Assembly: GCF_016107395.1 (NCBI RefSeq)
Contig: NZ_JAAIKO010000023.1
Span: forward strand, 1 to 64,000
Direction: 5' to 3'
Length of the DNA stretch: 64,000 bases
Source of the DNA: Streptomyces fildesensis
GTDB taxonomy: Bacteria > Actinomycetota > Actinomycetes > Streptomycetales > Streptomycetaceae
Shown: piece after piece, positions 8,952 to 17,642 of the stretch
How positions within the stretch are numbered: position 1 is the stretch's first letter
Layout: each line of letters starts with the position of its first letter
Notes under the pieces: model-generated
What the model was told of the DNA's origin: nothing
Databases searched by the model: none
What the model saw: only the letters and a program-made list of their open reading frames with translations
Program-made: the position numbers and the translations under genes

Positions 8952-9697
8952 CGTCTCGGGTGTCGGTCGGCGTGCGCCCGGGCAGCCTGGGCGACGGCGT
9001 GGTGCGCGTGGGGGCTGACCGCGGCACCGCTCACGGGTGTGATCAGCGCGCTGTCGCTGTTCTGGACCAGGAACGGCACCTCTTTGAGGACCCGTTCGAC
9101 GGGTTCATCGCTGGCGAGGTGGGTGAAGAACTGGGCGACCAGGCGCTCGGGGGTATCGCGGGTGAAGGTGGCGTTCCACTCGGTGTCGAAGCCCTCGTAG
9201 AGCGAGTGCTCGAACCGCCAGGGCACCTCGGTGTCCGGCTCGTGGCGCAGGTGACAGTGCTCGTCGGGGGAGGTGAACAGGGTGATCGGCCCCGCCCGCA
9301 CGATCGCCCACCCGTTGAGCTCCGCAGTCTGGGCGAGCGTGTTCGTGGTGAGCGGGATGCGATCGGCGTGCCGGGTGTCGCCCAGAAGCTGGGGCAGAAC
9401 TTGTGTGACCGCGGCCAGGGCCTCCGCCGGTGTTTGCCGGCTGAACCGGGCTGTCCAGTTCGGCTCGTGGTGGCGCAGTTCCCACCAGATGCCGTCCCGC
9501 TGGTTGGGCTCGAAGTCGAGGAAGACGCTGCCGCAGGGGCTGTCGATATCGATCCGCCCGGTGCTCGGGTTGTGTTCGTAGCGCCAGTTGAACAGGTGGA
9601 CCAGCGGACCGATCCCATCGTTGAACTTGCTTATCCCGCCGCCGGCGAGGTGCCGCGGAGAGACCATGACCCGCTCATCGGGGCTGAACTCGGTCAT
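8948..9697 (-). CDS. DUF317 domain protein
   Basis: 249 residues. It opens with the DUF317 signature VMVSPRHLAGGG (residues 10-21), followed by two repeats of the family's fold: WRYEHN..GSVFLDFEP..WWELRHH, then TPAEALAAVTQVLP, and again WRFEHSLYEGFDTEWNATF with TPERLVAQFFTHLA. DUF317 has no known biochemical role; it is characteristic of actinomycete conjugative elements. The ATG overlaps the preceding stop (ATGA), so the protein is co-translated with the upstream gene. Confidence 0.85.
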   Translation of the reverse strand: MTEFSPDERVMVSPRHLAGGGISKFNDGIGPLVHLFNWRYEHNPSTGRIDIDSPCGSVFLDFEPNQRDGIWWELRHHEPNWTARFSRQTPAEALAAVTQVLPQLLGDTRHADRIPLTTNTLAQTAELNGWAIVRAGPITLFTSPDEHCHLRHEPDTEVPWRFEHSLYEGFDTEWNATFTRDTPERLVAQFFTHLASDEPVERVLKEVPFLVQNSDSALITPVSGAAVSPHAHHAVAQAARAHADRHPRR

Positions 9698-10554
9698 CGA
9701 CGCGGCCCCTTCGTCGCTGCCGCGGCGGACGGCGTGATGGCCGCACCCTTGCTCGTTGCGTGATGGGCCAGTGCGTGGTGCCCCTCGGGGGTGACGGTGA
9801 TGCTCCGCCCCTGGTACAGGGGTACGGAGGTGTCGAGGTGCAGCAGGCCGCGCTTGTCCAGGGACTGGAAGGTGGCGATGGTGATCACGGTGAGGTCGGG
9901 TGTGCAGACCATGGTGGAGCCACGACCTCGCGTCTGCATCGTCGCCCCGCCCTGCGCGAGCGAGCGCAGCGCCTGGTACTGGGCGTCGCTGAGCCGGTGC
10001 GGTACTGGCCGGCCGGCGCTGGTGCTTGCGGTGCGTTCGAGATCGCGGGTGATCCCGGAGGCGGTGTAGTGGCAGCAGGTCGCGCACAGGTTGAGGTGGT
10101 GGGCGGCGGTGGTCAGGCTCTGGGCTAGGAGGGGCGCGGCTTCCGCGTGCCGGGCCTGGCGCATGACCGCGTCATCGGCCGGCGGACCGCCGGCGAAGGT
10201 GGAGGCTTCGAGAGGGTTGTCCGCCACAGCCCTCGCCAGTTGCCAGGCGGCGAAGCAGGCGGAGGCGACGACTTCGCCGAGTGTTTCCAGGGAGGAGCGG
10301 CTGCCGGGCACGGCCGTGTACTGACTGCCGTCGAGAACGGACAGGTGGACCAGGGTGCGGCCGGTCAGCTCGTGGATGGCGAGGATCTTCGGGCCGAGTT
10401 GCTGCAGTAGTTCGCTGCCCGGTCGGGCATCCAGTGCGGTGAGCGTGGTGTGCAGGGCGGCGAAGTCGACACCGAGCTGCCGCAGCTGGCCGATCTGCAG
10501 CGGCAGATCAATGGGGCGCAGGGTGATGGTGGGGCTCCGATACGTCGAGGTCAG
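9694..10554 (-). CDS. Hypothetical protein, probable CTG start
   Basis: About 286 residues, not recognised. The C-terminal half (RLSDAQYQALRSLAQGGATM..LTVITIATFQSLDKRGLLHL..LTPEGHHALAHH type pattern) looks like a winged-helix domain of the 'restart a line on growth/no growth of a helix' kind seen in element regulators; a CATCC pair sits mid-protein. Coding sequence (PLQIGQLRQLGVDFAALHTT) extends well upstream of the first GTG at 10311 without any ATG, GTG or TTG. The only plausible start is CTG at 10554, which overlaps the previous stop (CTGA) and has AGGG eight bases before. The 3' end overlaps the DUF317 start. Confidence 0.65.
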   Translation of the reverse strand: MTSTYRSPTITLRPIDLPLQIGQLRQLGVDFAALHTTLTALDARPGSELLQQLGPKILAIHELTGRTLVHLSVLDGSQYTAVPGSRSSLETLGEVVASACFAAWQLARAVADNPLEASTFAGGPPADDAVMRQARHAEAAPLLAQSLTTAAHHLNLCATCCHYTASGITRDLERTASTSAGRPVPHRLSDAQYQALRSLAQGGATMQTRGRGSTMVCTPDLTVITIATFQSLDKRGLLHLDTSVPLYQGRSITVTPEGHHALAHHATSKGAAITPSAAAATKGPRR

Positions 10555-10733
10555 CGGGTGCGCCCTGGTGCCGGCACGGGGACCGGCAGGCCGGGGGCGG
10601 TGGTGGCGGTGATACCGGGACCGGTGAGGGCACGGTCGATGAGTCGTTGGTCCTGTCGCTGGGCTGCGGTGGAGGCCAGGCGACGAGAAAGCCGTCGCGC
10701 CAGCCCGCGGTACGCCGTGGCCGCGGCGTCCAT
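10551..10733 (-). CDS. Small basic hypothetical protein
   Basis: About 60 residues from ATG 10733 (MDAAATAYRGLARRLSRRLA), rich in Arg and Ala with a Pro-rich tail. In-frame coding-like sequence continues ~20 codons further up to the preceding TAA (10794-10796) but contains no usual start codon, so the true N-terminus may be longer. Its stop overlaps the inferred CTG start of the next gene. No family is recognised. Confidence 0.45.
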   Translation of the reverse strand: MDAAATAYRGLARRLSRRLASTAAQRQDQRLIDRALTGPGITATTAPGLPVPVPAPGRTR

Positions 10734-10793
10734 CCGTTCGGTGGCGTCGGTCAGGACGCGCCGGCTCGCCTGGGGCGTCTCATCGGCGTCCGC

Positions 10794-11117
10794 TTACAGC
10801 AGTACTTCGGTGCGGGCGTGGATGGCGACGGTGCACATGGCGGCGGCGAGCGACACCTGGGCGGACACCTCCGCGACTTCGGCCAGGTTCTCGTGTCCGT
10901 TGTGCAAGGCCGCGTACTGGCTGGTGGAGAGAGTGGCCAGTTGCTGCGTGCAGCTCGTCGCCAGTTCCTGAGCGCGCACGGCGATGGGAGCCAGTTCGCG
11001 GACGGGCTTGGAGATCTCTCCGGCGTGGACCTGTTCCACGTCCGCTTGCAGCGATTCCAAGGTGGCCGCCACCTGTCCGAGGAGGCGGGTCTGCTCCGCC
11101 AGGTCGATGAACTGCAA
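10794..11117 (-). CDS. Helical hypothetical protein next to coupling protein
   Basis: 107 residues starting at TTG 11117, which lies six bases after GGAG. The whole chain is predicted helical (FIDLAEQTRLLGQVAATLES, then LQADVEQVH and ATLSTSQYAALHNGHENLAE) and ends VLL. There is no signal peptide or membrane segment. It directly follows the VirD4-like coupling protein gene and could be a transfer accessory factor; this rests on position only. Confidence 0.6.
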   Translation of the reverse strand: MQFIDLAEQTRLLGQVAATLESLQADVEQVHAGEISKPVRELAPIAVRAQELATSCTQQLATLSTSQYAALHNGHENLAEVAEVSAQVSLAAAMCTVAIHARTEVLL

Positions 11118-11179
11118 TCCGAACTCCAAAGAAGGGGCTGAGCGAAGAGGCCCGGTTGACGAGCGGGGCGGACAGAGAG

Positions 11180-12967
11180 CTACGCGGCAGGTCCGAAGTC
11201 GGACTGCTTCGGTGCGTGCTTGGCGATGGCGCGGTCGGTGATGGCCTTCGAGGCGCGGGCGGAGGCGGCGGACAGTTCGGCGGCGCCGGGTTCCCGGTAC
11301 CAGGGGCGCAGGTCGAGCATGGCCACGCGCATGCCGGTGGCGAAGCACAGGGCGCTGCCCTTGGGCAGGGCGCGGATCGCGTCGGCGGGCAGGATCCGTT
11401 CCTGCCGCATTGACACGGAGGTCGATTTCCCGGATTCGGAGTGCGAGGTGGATGTGGTTTCCACGTCGTGGTCGCCGATCAGCCGGGACAGTTTGTCGGC
11501 GAAGTCCGGGTCGTCGATGCCGGCCCCGATGACTTTCACGGTGGAGGCGGACCACATGGCGTCCATGCCGGCGTCGCCCCAGACTTTCTGGCCCTGGCGG
11601 TAGCTCTGCAGGATCGTGATGGGGATGATCCCGCGGCTGCCGAGGTGGGAGTACAGGTCCGGCAGGTCGCTGATCTTGCAGACGTTGGCGGCCTCGTCGA
11701 GGATCGCCAGCATCGGAGGGTCGAGACGTCCTCCGGCGCGCTCAGCCTGGGTGGTGGCGGCCCGCATCACCGAGTCCGCGCACGCCGCGATCAGCGCCGA
11801 GGCGCCGCCGCCGCCGTCCTTGCTGAGCAGGAACAGGGTGTCGGTGGAGGTGACGAAGTCGGCGGGCCGGAACTCGGCGACGTCCTTCTGCGGTGTCACC
11901 CATGCTGCGATCTCGGTGTTGAGCAGGGCTGCGGCGTACTGGCGGGCGGTTTCGTAGATGCCGTCGCGTGTCTCGGGTGGTCCTTCGACGGTGCCCTTGA
12001 GCTGGGCTGCGACGGCGGTGAAGTCGTGGTCGCGCAGGATGTCGAGCGGGGTGCGGTCGGCGGGGAACGCGAGCCACTGCATGATGTCGGTGATCGGCCG
12101 CTCGTCGAGGGCTGCCGCGAGGAGCAGTTGGCTCAGGATGTTGCTGCCGGCTTTGGACCAGAAGTCGCCCTGGGCGCTGGCGTCGACGCTCGCGGCGAGG
12201 AAGTGGCCGGCCAGCCGGCCGGCGCCGTCGAGGGTCGTCGCGCTGGCCAGGGGGTTCCACCACATGTCGCGGGCAGCGTGAGCGATCTGCTGCGGGTCCA
12301 TGGTCCACACCTGACCGACCTGGGTGCGGGCGTCGTAGGCGGCGGTGAAGGCGTCGCCGGCGGCCTTGTTCGAGGTCAGAAGGACCGGGCCGGGTGCGTT
12401 GAGGATGGAGGGGATGGCGAGCGAGGTGGTCTTGCCGGACCGGGGGGCCATGATCGCGACAGCGACGTCCTCGAACCCCATCCGCACCTCGTGCCGGGTG
12501 CCTTGGAGGTTGCCGAGCAGGATCCCGGTGTCCTGGGCGTCGATGCGTTTGGTGTCCTTCAGACTCGGCCGCAGCGAGCGGGCCTTTTCGGTGATCGCCT
12601 TGGCCATGAGGGGCTCGATGTCCCGGGCCTTGGCCATACCGGTGATCTTCTTCCGGCCGCCGTTGCGGTTGTTGTGCCGGGCCCACAGGACGCCGGCGAC
12701 TGTTGCGAGGGCTAGGACGAGGAGACCCGGCACGATGCGAGTGCCAATCAGCAGTGACGTTTCTGCGGCATGCGGCCAGAGCTGTTCGGGGTGGAGCAGG
12801 GCGGTGGTCGGCTGGTACGGCGCCCAGGGGGTGCCGGTGAGGTTGGCGGTGATGTTGCCGGCTAGCCAGGCGAGGTTCGAAAGGGGCACGACGACGGCGA
12901 AGACTCCCAGCAGCAGCCGGAAAGCGATGTCGTACCCGTCGGTGGAGTTGTTCGAGGAAGGGGGCAA
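11180..12967 (-). CDS. VirD4/TraG-like type IV coupling protein
   Basis: 595 residues. An inner-membrane ATPase that brings the relaxase-DNA complex to the conjugation channel. Two N-terminal transmembrane segments (~14-36 and ~75-95) precede the motor domain. Walker A is APRSGKTT (174-181); Walker B is MLAILDEAAN; a TraG-like TSNKAAGDAF segment and the late IPITILQSYRQGQ block also fit the family. Start is TTG at 12967 with only a weak ribosome site. It lies ~30 kb from the VirB4-like and SCO6880-like genes but on the same strand, and is probably part of the same transfer system. Confidence 0.9.
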   Translation of the reverse strand: MPPSSNNSTDGYDIAFRLLLGVFAVVVPLSNLAWLAGNITANLTGTPWAPYQPTTALLHPEQLWPHAAETSLLIGTRIVPGLLVLALATVAGVLWARHNNRNGGRKKITGMAKARDIEPLMAKAITEKARSLRPSLKDTKRIDAQDTGILLGNLQGTRHEVRMGFEDVAVAIMAPRSGKTTSLAIPSILNAPGPVLLTSNKAAGDAFTAAYDARTQVGQVWTMDPQQIAHAARDMWWNPLASATTLDGAGRLAGHFLAASVDASAQGDFWSKAGSNILSQLLLAAALDERPITDIMQWLAFPADRTPLDILRDHDFTAVAAQLKGTVEGPPETRDGIYETARQYAAALLNTEIAAWVTPQKDVAEFRPADFVTSTDTLFLLSKDGGGGASALIAACADSVMRAATTQAERAGGRLDPPMLAILDEAANVCKISDLPDLYSHLGSRGIIPITILQSYRQGQKVWGDAGMDAMWSASTVKVIGAGIDDPDFADKLSRLIGDHDVETTSTSHSESGKSTSVSMRQERILPADAIRALPKGSALCFATGMRVAMLDLRPWYREPGAAELSAASARASKAITDRAIAKHAPKQSDFGPAA

Positions 12968-13167
12968 AGAGGTACGTACTTCCGGGCGGGGACGGAGGGA
13001 TCAGCGGCTACGGCCGTTCTGGGCAGGTTGCCGTCGCGGGGGGATGCGGGCTGGCCGTAGTTCCCGTCGCAGGCGCGGCGGGGGGACGGTCCAAGCGGCG
13101 CCACGCCGCCGGCCAGGTAGGGCGGCGCGATGAGCGCGACCTGGACGGTCTCAGGCCCGGGCCACGG

Positions 13168-13740
13168 TTACCTCCGCACCGGGGTGGCGCGAACAGGCGT
13201 GGGTGTCTTGGCCGGTGGCGGGGCCAGGGGTGAGCGGGAGTGCCGGGCGGCCGTGTTGATCTCACGCAGAGCACTCCCGTGGGTGGCCCAGTCGTCGAGG
13301 TAGCCCCACGATTCGGCGTGGTACTCGGCGAGGGCATCATCGAACGTCGGGGTGCCAGGCGGGGCGTCGGCGGGGAGGCTGTCACGGGCGTGCACCCACT
13401 GCTCGTGCAGCGCGTCGAGCTTGTCGATGGCCGAGCGCAGGTGGCCCAGCTGGTACGCCCAACGGTTCTGCACCGTGTTCACGGGAAGGCGGGCAAGTTG
13501 CATCTCAGCTGTGGCCAGCAGGCTCCGGGCGCCGGCGCGGACGGTCTCGAACGCCTCGACGGTGTCGGCATCGCGCTGGCGCTGACGGGTCCCGTAGGCG
13601 TGGTCGTCATGGGGCCAACCGTCGAGGTCGGTGTGCTCGTCGGAGTAGGCGTCCCAGGCGTCACAGATGTTCCTGCTGTCGTTCAGGTAGTCGTCGAGAT
13701 GCTGGAGGAGATCGCGGGCGGCGGTGGTATCGGGGGAGAT
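13168..13740 (-). CDS. Hypothetical acidic helical protein, probable ATC start
   Basis: About 190 residues. The frame is clearly coding (YLNDSRNICDAWDAYSDEHT, DADTVEAFETVRAGARSLLA, VNTVQNRWAYQLGHLRSAID) but its first ATG, at 13503, falls in the middle. Upstream of it there is no ATG, GTG or TTG before the DUF317 gene end. An ATC at 13740 is preceded by AGGA eight bases away and gives an N-terminus reading SPDTTAARDLLQ. No family is recognised. A GGAGG plus GTG just downstream (about 13160) opens only a four-codon frame. The 200 bp to the coupling protein gene hold no convincing gene. Confidence 0.6.
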   Translation of the reverse strand: MSPDTTAARDLLQHLDDYLNDSRNICDAWDAYSDEHTDLDGWPHDDHAYGTRQRQRDADTVEAFETVRAGARSLLATAEMQLARLPVNTVQNRWAYQLGHLRSAIDKLDALHEQWVHARDSLPADAPPGTPTFDDALAEYHAESWGYLDDWATHGSALREINTAARHSRSPLAPPPAKTPTPVRATPVRR

Positions 13741-13759
13741 GGGGAGGGTCCTGTCGGGG

Positions 13760-14608
13760 TCAGCGGCGAGCGGCCGAACGAGCGGTGGCCGGCGTCGCCG
13801 GGGCTGTCGCGGGTGTCGGCTGCTTCTGGCGGCGGGCGGCGCGGGCCTGCGCGCGGATGGCGTTGATACGAGTGGTGTGCGCGTCGACCACCTGCTGCGG
13901 AGTCAGCGGGCTGGGCTGTTGCACGGCGCTGTAGTGGGCGGTGCGGTCGAACATGGCGCGCTGCAACGGGGCGGAATCGATGAGCGCGGTGACGAACGCG
14001 GTCACGAGGTGTTCGGGTGCGTGGCCGTCGAACCAGGCGTGCCACAGACGGGGCCCGCGAGCCGTGAGTTCGTCGTCGCCGCGGGCCTCGATCTGCCAGG
14101 ACACACGCTCTGGTTCCCGCCAGGGCACGGTGCCGGTGCCGTTCTCCGCCCGGCGCTCCACCCTGCACCCCGACGGGTCGGAGTAGGCAACCCCGCGGCC
14201 GTCGATGATCCATCCGGCACCTTCCAGCACCGGCTGGAGGGTGGCCGACTCGCCCGAAGTGGGAGCGATGAGTGTGTCGGTGAGGCCGGCGAGGACTTCG
14301 GCGGGAACGAGTTCGCCGAACTCGGCGTACCACCCGTGTTGGGTGGTGGCCGGCTCGGCCTGCAGCCGCCACCACGCGGAGGTGGAGGACTGCGGGTCGA
14401 ACTGCAGGCTGTGCCGGTGATCGGGGCTGCGCAGGACGATCTCGGCGCTCAATGGGTCGGAAGTGGGGGTCCAACCGGCGGCGGCCAGGCCGTGGGTAAT
14501 GTGGCGGGCGTCGCCGGGGCCGGCGAGATGACGCGGGCTGGTATCGAAGGGAATCCGCCAGGAGTGGATTTCGGCGAAAGCGGCGAGCTGCCGTTCACTT
14601 ACCGGCAC
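13760..14608 (-). CDS. DUF317 domain protein
   Basis: 282 residues. The N-terminal signature FDTSPRHLAGPGDARH is followed by two DUF317-type repeats with regularly spaced tryptophans (SAWWRLQAEPATTQHGWYAEF, EVLAGLTDTLIAP; then VSWQIEARGDDELTARGP, HLVTAFVTALID). The tail is Arg/Ala/Pro rich. The GTG at 14608 was chosen because a strong GGAGGG lies six bases before it; the start lies inside the end of the upstream gene (10-bp overlap). Function unknown. Confidence 0.83.
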   Translation of the reverse strand: MPVSERQLAAFAEIHSWRIPFDTSPRHLAGPGDARHITHGLAAAGWTPTSDPLSAEIVLRSPDHRHSLQFDPQSSTSAWWRLQAEPATTQHGWYAEFGELVPAEVLAGLTDTLIAPTSGESATLQPVLEGAGWIIDGRGVAYSDPSGCRVERRAENGTGTVPWREPERVSWQIEARGDDELTARGPRLWHAWFDGHAPEHLVTAFVTALIDSAPLQRAMFDRTAHYSAVQQPSPLTPQQVVDAHTTRINAIRAQARAARRQKQPTPATAPATPATARSAARR

Positions 14609-14955
14609 TCGCCGCCCTCCGGCTTGGTCTCCGGGGCGTTGTCGATCAGGGCACGCACGTGGTCCAGGGAGTAGTGGAGGGTGTGCTGGTCGGACTGCTC
14701 CCACGCGGCGGCGCGCAACTCATCGACCAGGACGCTGACATCCCTGCTACGCGGGGTGCCCGGGTGTTCCTGCAGGGAACGGGCGAAGGCGCGCAGGATG
14801 TCGCCGAACTGCACGGGAATGCCGGTGCACTCATCGAGCAGCGGAGCGACGAGGGCGAACGCCTCCTGCGGGTCGGGCTTGTCGCGCAGGTATGCGGTCA
14901 GGCGGGACAGGGTCTCCGTCACGGTGCGGATGGCGTCCAGGGTGGGTGCGGGCAT
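14599..14955 (-). CDS. Small hypothetical protein
   Basis: 118 residues with ATG at 14955 and AGGAG six bases before it. Helical and acidic (LDAIRTVTETLSRLTAYLRD, PQEAFALVAPLLDECTG). It resembles, in length and pattern, other short helical proteins of this operon that each sit beside a DUF317 gene, such as the one at 15787. No family is recognised. It overlaps the start of the DUF317 gene that follows. Confidence 0.65.
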   Translation of the reverse strand: MPAPTLDAIRTVTETLSRLTAYLRDKPDPQEAFALVAPLLDECTGIPVQFGDILRAFARSLQEHPGTPRSRDVSVLVDELRAAAWEQSDQHTLHYSLDHVRALIDNAPETKPEGGECR

Positions 14956-14986
14956 CGGGCTCCTCGGAGGATGGGCGGTTGGGGGT

Positions 14987-15790
14987 TCAGCGGCGGGCGC
15001 GGGTGCCGCCGGCGTGAGCGTGGGGTCGGGCCGCGGTGCGGGGGCGGCTAGCGCGCGTGGGGCTGCGGGCCCAGGCGGTGGCGCGGGCGGCAGTGATGCG
15101 TGCCTGCTGCCAAGCTCGGAGCTGGGAGGGCAGTACGGAAACCGATGTGGTGCGGATCTGCGCGCTGTGCGGGACTCGGCCCAGTGGTCGCATCACCGGC
15201 TCGGGGCTGGAAAGGGCGGTGGAGAAGGCTTGGACCAGGTGCATCGGGGTGCTGGCGGTGAACTGGGCGCTCCATCCGTTGCCCTGCTGGTCCTTCACAC
15301 CCGACGACCACATCGCGTTGCCGCCGGCGGCCTGGTGGTACTGCATCCAGGCACTGCCGTCGGGGCTCGTCACGGTGGGATGCGCGGCGTGGGGATCATG
15401 GCGCCAGCGCTGCTCCTGCAGCGGTGCCCACACGTTGGGGGCGTGCGCGGAGCGGGGCTGGGTGAGGGCGTCGGTGAGACCGGCGACGATCTCCACCGGC
15501 GTCTGCCGGCCAAGGACCGCCCACCACTCGTCCTGCTGGCCGTTCGCCTTGCCGTGGATGGTCCATCCGCCGGGCAGGACGTAGGGGTCATAGCCGACGC
15601 GCATGGTGCGGTCCGGGCTCTCCATGACCAAAGGGCCACCCGTCTTGGACTTGTCCCGCCATCCCGAAGCGCGCAGGAATTCCGAGACGTGCCGCAGATC
15701 ACCACCGCCCGCAAGTCCGCGCGGTGCGACGAGATAATGCTGCTCTGGCTGCTCGATCACCCCCCAGCCTTGCGTCTGCTTTCTCGTCAC
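14987..15790 (-). CDS. DUF317 domain protein
   Basis: 267 residues. The signature HYLVAPRGLAGGGDLRHV appears near residue 20, then two repeats: MRVGYDPYVLPGGWTIHG, WWAVLGRQTPVEIVAGLTDA; and WMQYHQAAGGNAMWSSGV, GWSAQFTASTPMHLVQAFST. The C-terminus is basic. GTG start at 15790 overlaps the previous stop (GTGA). Third DUF317 gene within 7 kb. Confidence 0.83.
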   Translation of the reverse strand: MTRKQTQGWGVIEQPEQHYLVAPRGLAGGGDLRHVSEFLRASGWRDKSKTGGPLVMESPDRTMRVGYDPYVLPGGWTIHGKANGQQDEWWAVLGRQTPVEIVAGLTDALTQPRSAHAPNVWAPLQEQRWRHDPHAAHPTVTSPDGSAWMQYHQAAGGNAMWSSGVKDQQGNGWSAQFTASTPMHLVQAFSTALSSPEPVMRPLGRVPHSAQIRTTSVSVLPSQLRAWQQARITAARATAWARSPTRASRPRTAARPHAHAGGTRARR

Positions 15791-16167
15791 CGGCGCCGCC
15801 GGGCGACGAGGGGAGCAGGGGACGGCGGCTTCGCAGTGGCGGACGGGGGCTGCGTGCCGACGCGCTGAAGAGTCTGAGCGTATTCGTCCAGGTCCAGGGC
15901 GATGTCGTTGAGTTCGTTCGAGCCCCGGCCCAAAGCGAGCCACACCTCGGCCGGCAGCGCACCGCGTTCGGCTTCGTGCTGAGCGAACTTGCTGCTGGTG
16001 GCCAAGAGGTAGGTGACGCCGCCCAGGAGGCCGTTGTCCGGATCCAGGACGCGGGCGATGACCTGCGTGGCCTCGCGCGGGGGCAGGTGGGCGAGGTGGT
16101 CGGCAAGCTGGGTGAGCCGGCGTGTGATGTCATCGGCCATCATCACCGGGTAAGGGGTGCCGGGCAT
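15787..16167 (-). CDS. Small hypothetical protein
   Basis: 126 residues, acidic helical core (DITRRLTQLADHLAHLPPRE, EVWLALGRGSNELNDIALDL) and a basic tail ending RRRR. ATG at 16167 has a GGAGG that is rather close (3-4 bases); the in-frame ATG eight codons later is the alternative. Coupled by GTGA overlap to the DUF317 gene downstream. No family is recognised. Confidence 0.62.
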   Translation of the reverse strand: MPGTPYPVMMADDITRRLTQLADHLAHLPPREATQVIARVLDPDNGLLGGVTYLLATSSKFAQHEAERGALPAEVWLALGRGSNELNDIALDLDEYAQTLQRVGTQPPSATAKPPSPAPLVARRRR

Positions 16168-16188
16168 GTTCCTCCAGGTCAGGGATGG

Positions 16189-16386
16189 TCAGTCGTGATC
16201 GAGGTGTTCGATCGGCAGCGTCTCGGTGTTCCCGGCTTCGGATCGCGCGTCGGCCAGAGGTGAGGGTCGGTCGGGCCGGTGGGGATGCTGGCGAGCAAGT
16301 AGCGGTGGAACACAGCTGTCGCCAGGCGGGGCTTGCGGTGAGGGGAATATCGGTGGGGGTGTGTGGGGTCCCACGGAACTCTCCAT
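16189..16386 (-). CDS. Possible small protein
   Basis: A 65-codon frame from ATG 16386, Pro- and His-rich, ending IEHLDHD. It fits the gap between two operon genes and ends just before the ribosome site of the next gene. No good ribosome site precedes the ATG and codon bias is weaker than in neighbours, so it may be spurious. Confidence 0.25.
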   Translation of the reverse strand: MESSVGPHTPPPIFPSPQAPPGDSCVPPLLARQHPHRPDRPSPLADARSEAGNTETLPIEHLDHD

Positions 16387-16438
16387 GGGTCGAACGGGGC
16401 GAAGCGGCCCCGACCAGGCGCCGGGGCCGTCGGACGGC

Positions 16439-16846
16439 TTACGGGGTTCGGCGGGCCGGGGAGGTGCGTGAGGGAGAAGCGGCCGGTGGCGCGTGCTGAG
16501 CCCGGTGGCGGCGCTTGCCGGAGCGGATCTCCTGGACGGCCTGGTGGTAAGCGGCCTCGTCGAAGACTTCCAGGGCGCAGTTGACCTGGTAACCGGCCAC
16601 CACAAGAGCGGGGATGGCGCGGCTGACCAGGCGCTTTTGCGCGTCGGCGCTGAGGTGTTCGGGGACCTCGTGCCAGGTGTAGACGGGGCCGGCGGTGCGG
16701 ACCTCCCGCCGCTCCAGACCGAGCTGGTCGAGCAGGTCGAGCAGTCCCCCAGGGGTGCCTGTGGCGGAGTCGGCGTGGATGGTGGTGCTCAGGGCCTTGA
16801 TGTAGATCTCGACGTCGGTGCCGTACTCATCGGCCAGATTCGCCAT
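16439..16846 (-). CDS. Hypothetical protein
   Basis: 135 residues from ATG 16846. Mixed alpha/beta pattern with VRTAGPVYTWHEVPEHLSAD, then a hydrophobic segment AIPALVVAGYQVNCALEVFD that is too short and polar for a membrane helix. Basic Pro/Ser tail. Family not recognised; it looks like one of the small accessory genes typical of these elements. Confidence 0.65.
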   Translation of the reverse strand: MANLADEYGTDVEIYIKALSTTIHADSATGTPGGLLDLLDQLGLERREVRTAGPVYTWHEVPEHLSADAQKRLVSRAIPALVVAGYQVNCALEVFDEAAYHQAVQEIRSGKRRHRAQHAPPAASPSRTSPARRTP

Positions 16847-16866
16847 CGACGGGCCCTCCAGTCGCC

Positions 16867-17619
16867 CTATCGAGTCCTGCTGGCCGGGCTACGGGTCGCA
16901 GCCGGCGCCGACGGCACCGCGGGTGTAGCGGTGGGTGCGATCCGCCCCGAGGGGTGCTGGAGGGCGGTGCCGATGCCCTGGGCGTCGAGCTGGCGTCCGG
17001 TCTCGCGCACGGCGCGGGCCTGCGCCTGGGTGTCGTCGCCGCTGAGACGGTAAATGCCGCTCGGGTCCTGCACGAAGCCGTTGGCCGCCAGGACTTCGGC
17101 GGCCTGCTCGCCGACGGGTGCGGCGGCGAGGCTGCCGTCCTGCTGCCAGGTCAGGACGACCCGCTCCGCCTGGGACGGCTGAACACCGCCCAGAGCGTTG
17201 TACCTGATCTGGGCGAGGGCGGTGTCGTAGCGGGAGAGCAGGTCGCCCGCGACGGTTTCGGCGCTCAGGAAGGGATCGTCGGTCAGCGCGATGCCGTTGG
17301 GTTCACGGACTGCGCGGTATGCCTCATCGGGGAGGGCGCGGGGGGCGACGGCGGCGATGAGGAATCCGTCATGGTCGTCGTGCCGGTCCAGGACGACGAG
17401 CTGGGCGCCGTCCGGGCGGCTCAGGGTGGCTGCGTGCTGGAGGGGATGCTCGGCCAGGGATGCGGCGACGAGGTCCAGGTCCCAGATGCGTTCGGTCAGT
17501 TCAGTGAGGTCGTCCTTGTCCTGGGGCGAGTGGTAGGTGCTGCTCCAGGTCCCGGGAAGTTCACCGGCGACGATGTCGGCGTAGGAAGCGAGGCGCTCGG
17601 AGTTTTCGTGGTCGAACAT
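16867..17619 (-). CDS. Hypothetical protein, paralogue of the 35321 gene
   Basis: 250 residues. ATG 17619 is preferred over the in-frame ATG at 17646 because AAGGA sits just upstream of it. It shares with the product at 35321-36088 the order of an N-terminal LPGTW motif (LPGSW there), REPNGIALTDDP (EEPNGIAVSHDP there), a RYDTALAQ segment (RYEHALEQ there), VVLTWQQDGSLAAAP (LTLTLYNDGALGAP there) and an LDAQGIGTALQH ending (LAAKGIGVNLRH there). The two are therefore diverged copies. No known domain or function. Confidence 0.7.
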   Translation of the reverse strand: MFDHENSERLASYADIVAGELPGTWSSTYHSPQDKDDLTELTERIWDLDLVAASLAEHPLQHAATLSRPDGAQLVVLDRHDDHDGFLIAAVAPRALPDEAYRAVREPNGIALTDDPFLSAETVAGDLLSRYDTALAQIRYNALGGVQPSQAERVVLTWQQDGSLAAAPVGEQAAEVLAANGFVQDPSGIYRLSGDDTQAQARAVRETGRQLDAQGIGTALQHPSGRIAPTATPAVPSAPAATRSPASRTR

Positions 17620-17642
17620 GGTGTCCTTGGGTGAGGTGGGTG

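Noticed and set aside
11441..12715. 424-codon plus-strand frame
   Set aside because: Antisense to the coupling protein gene; composition is Gly/Val/Arg-rich without motifs.
12862..13104. Minus-strand frame with LIAPPYLAGG-like sequence just upstream (DUF317-like?)
   Set aside because: The match is short, there is no in-frame start near the GGAGG at ~13165, and the frame overlaps the coupling protein start.
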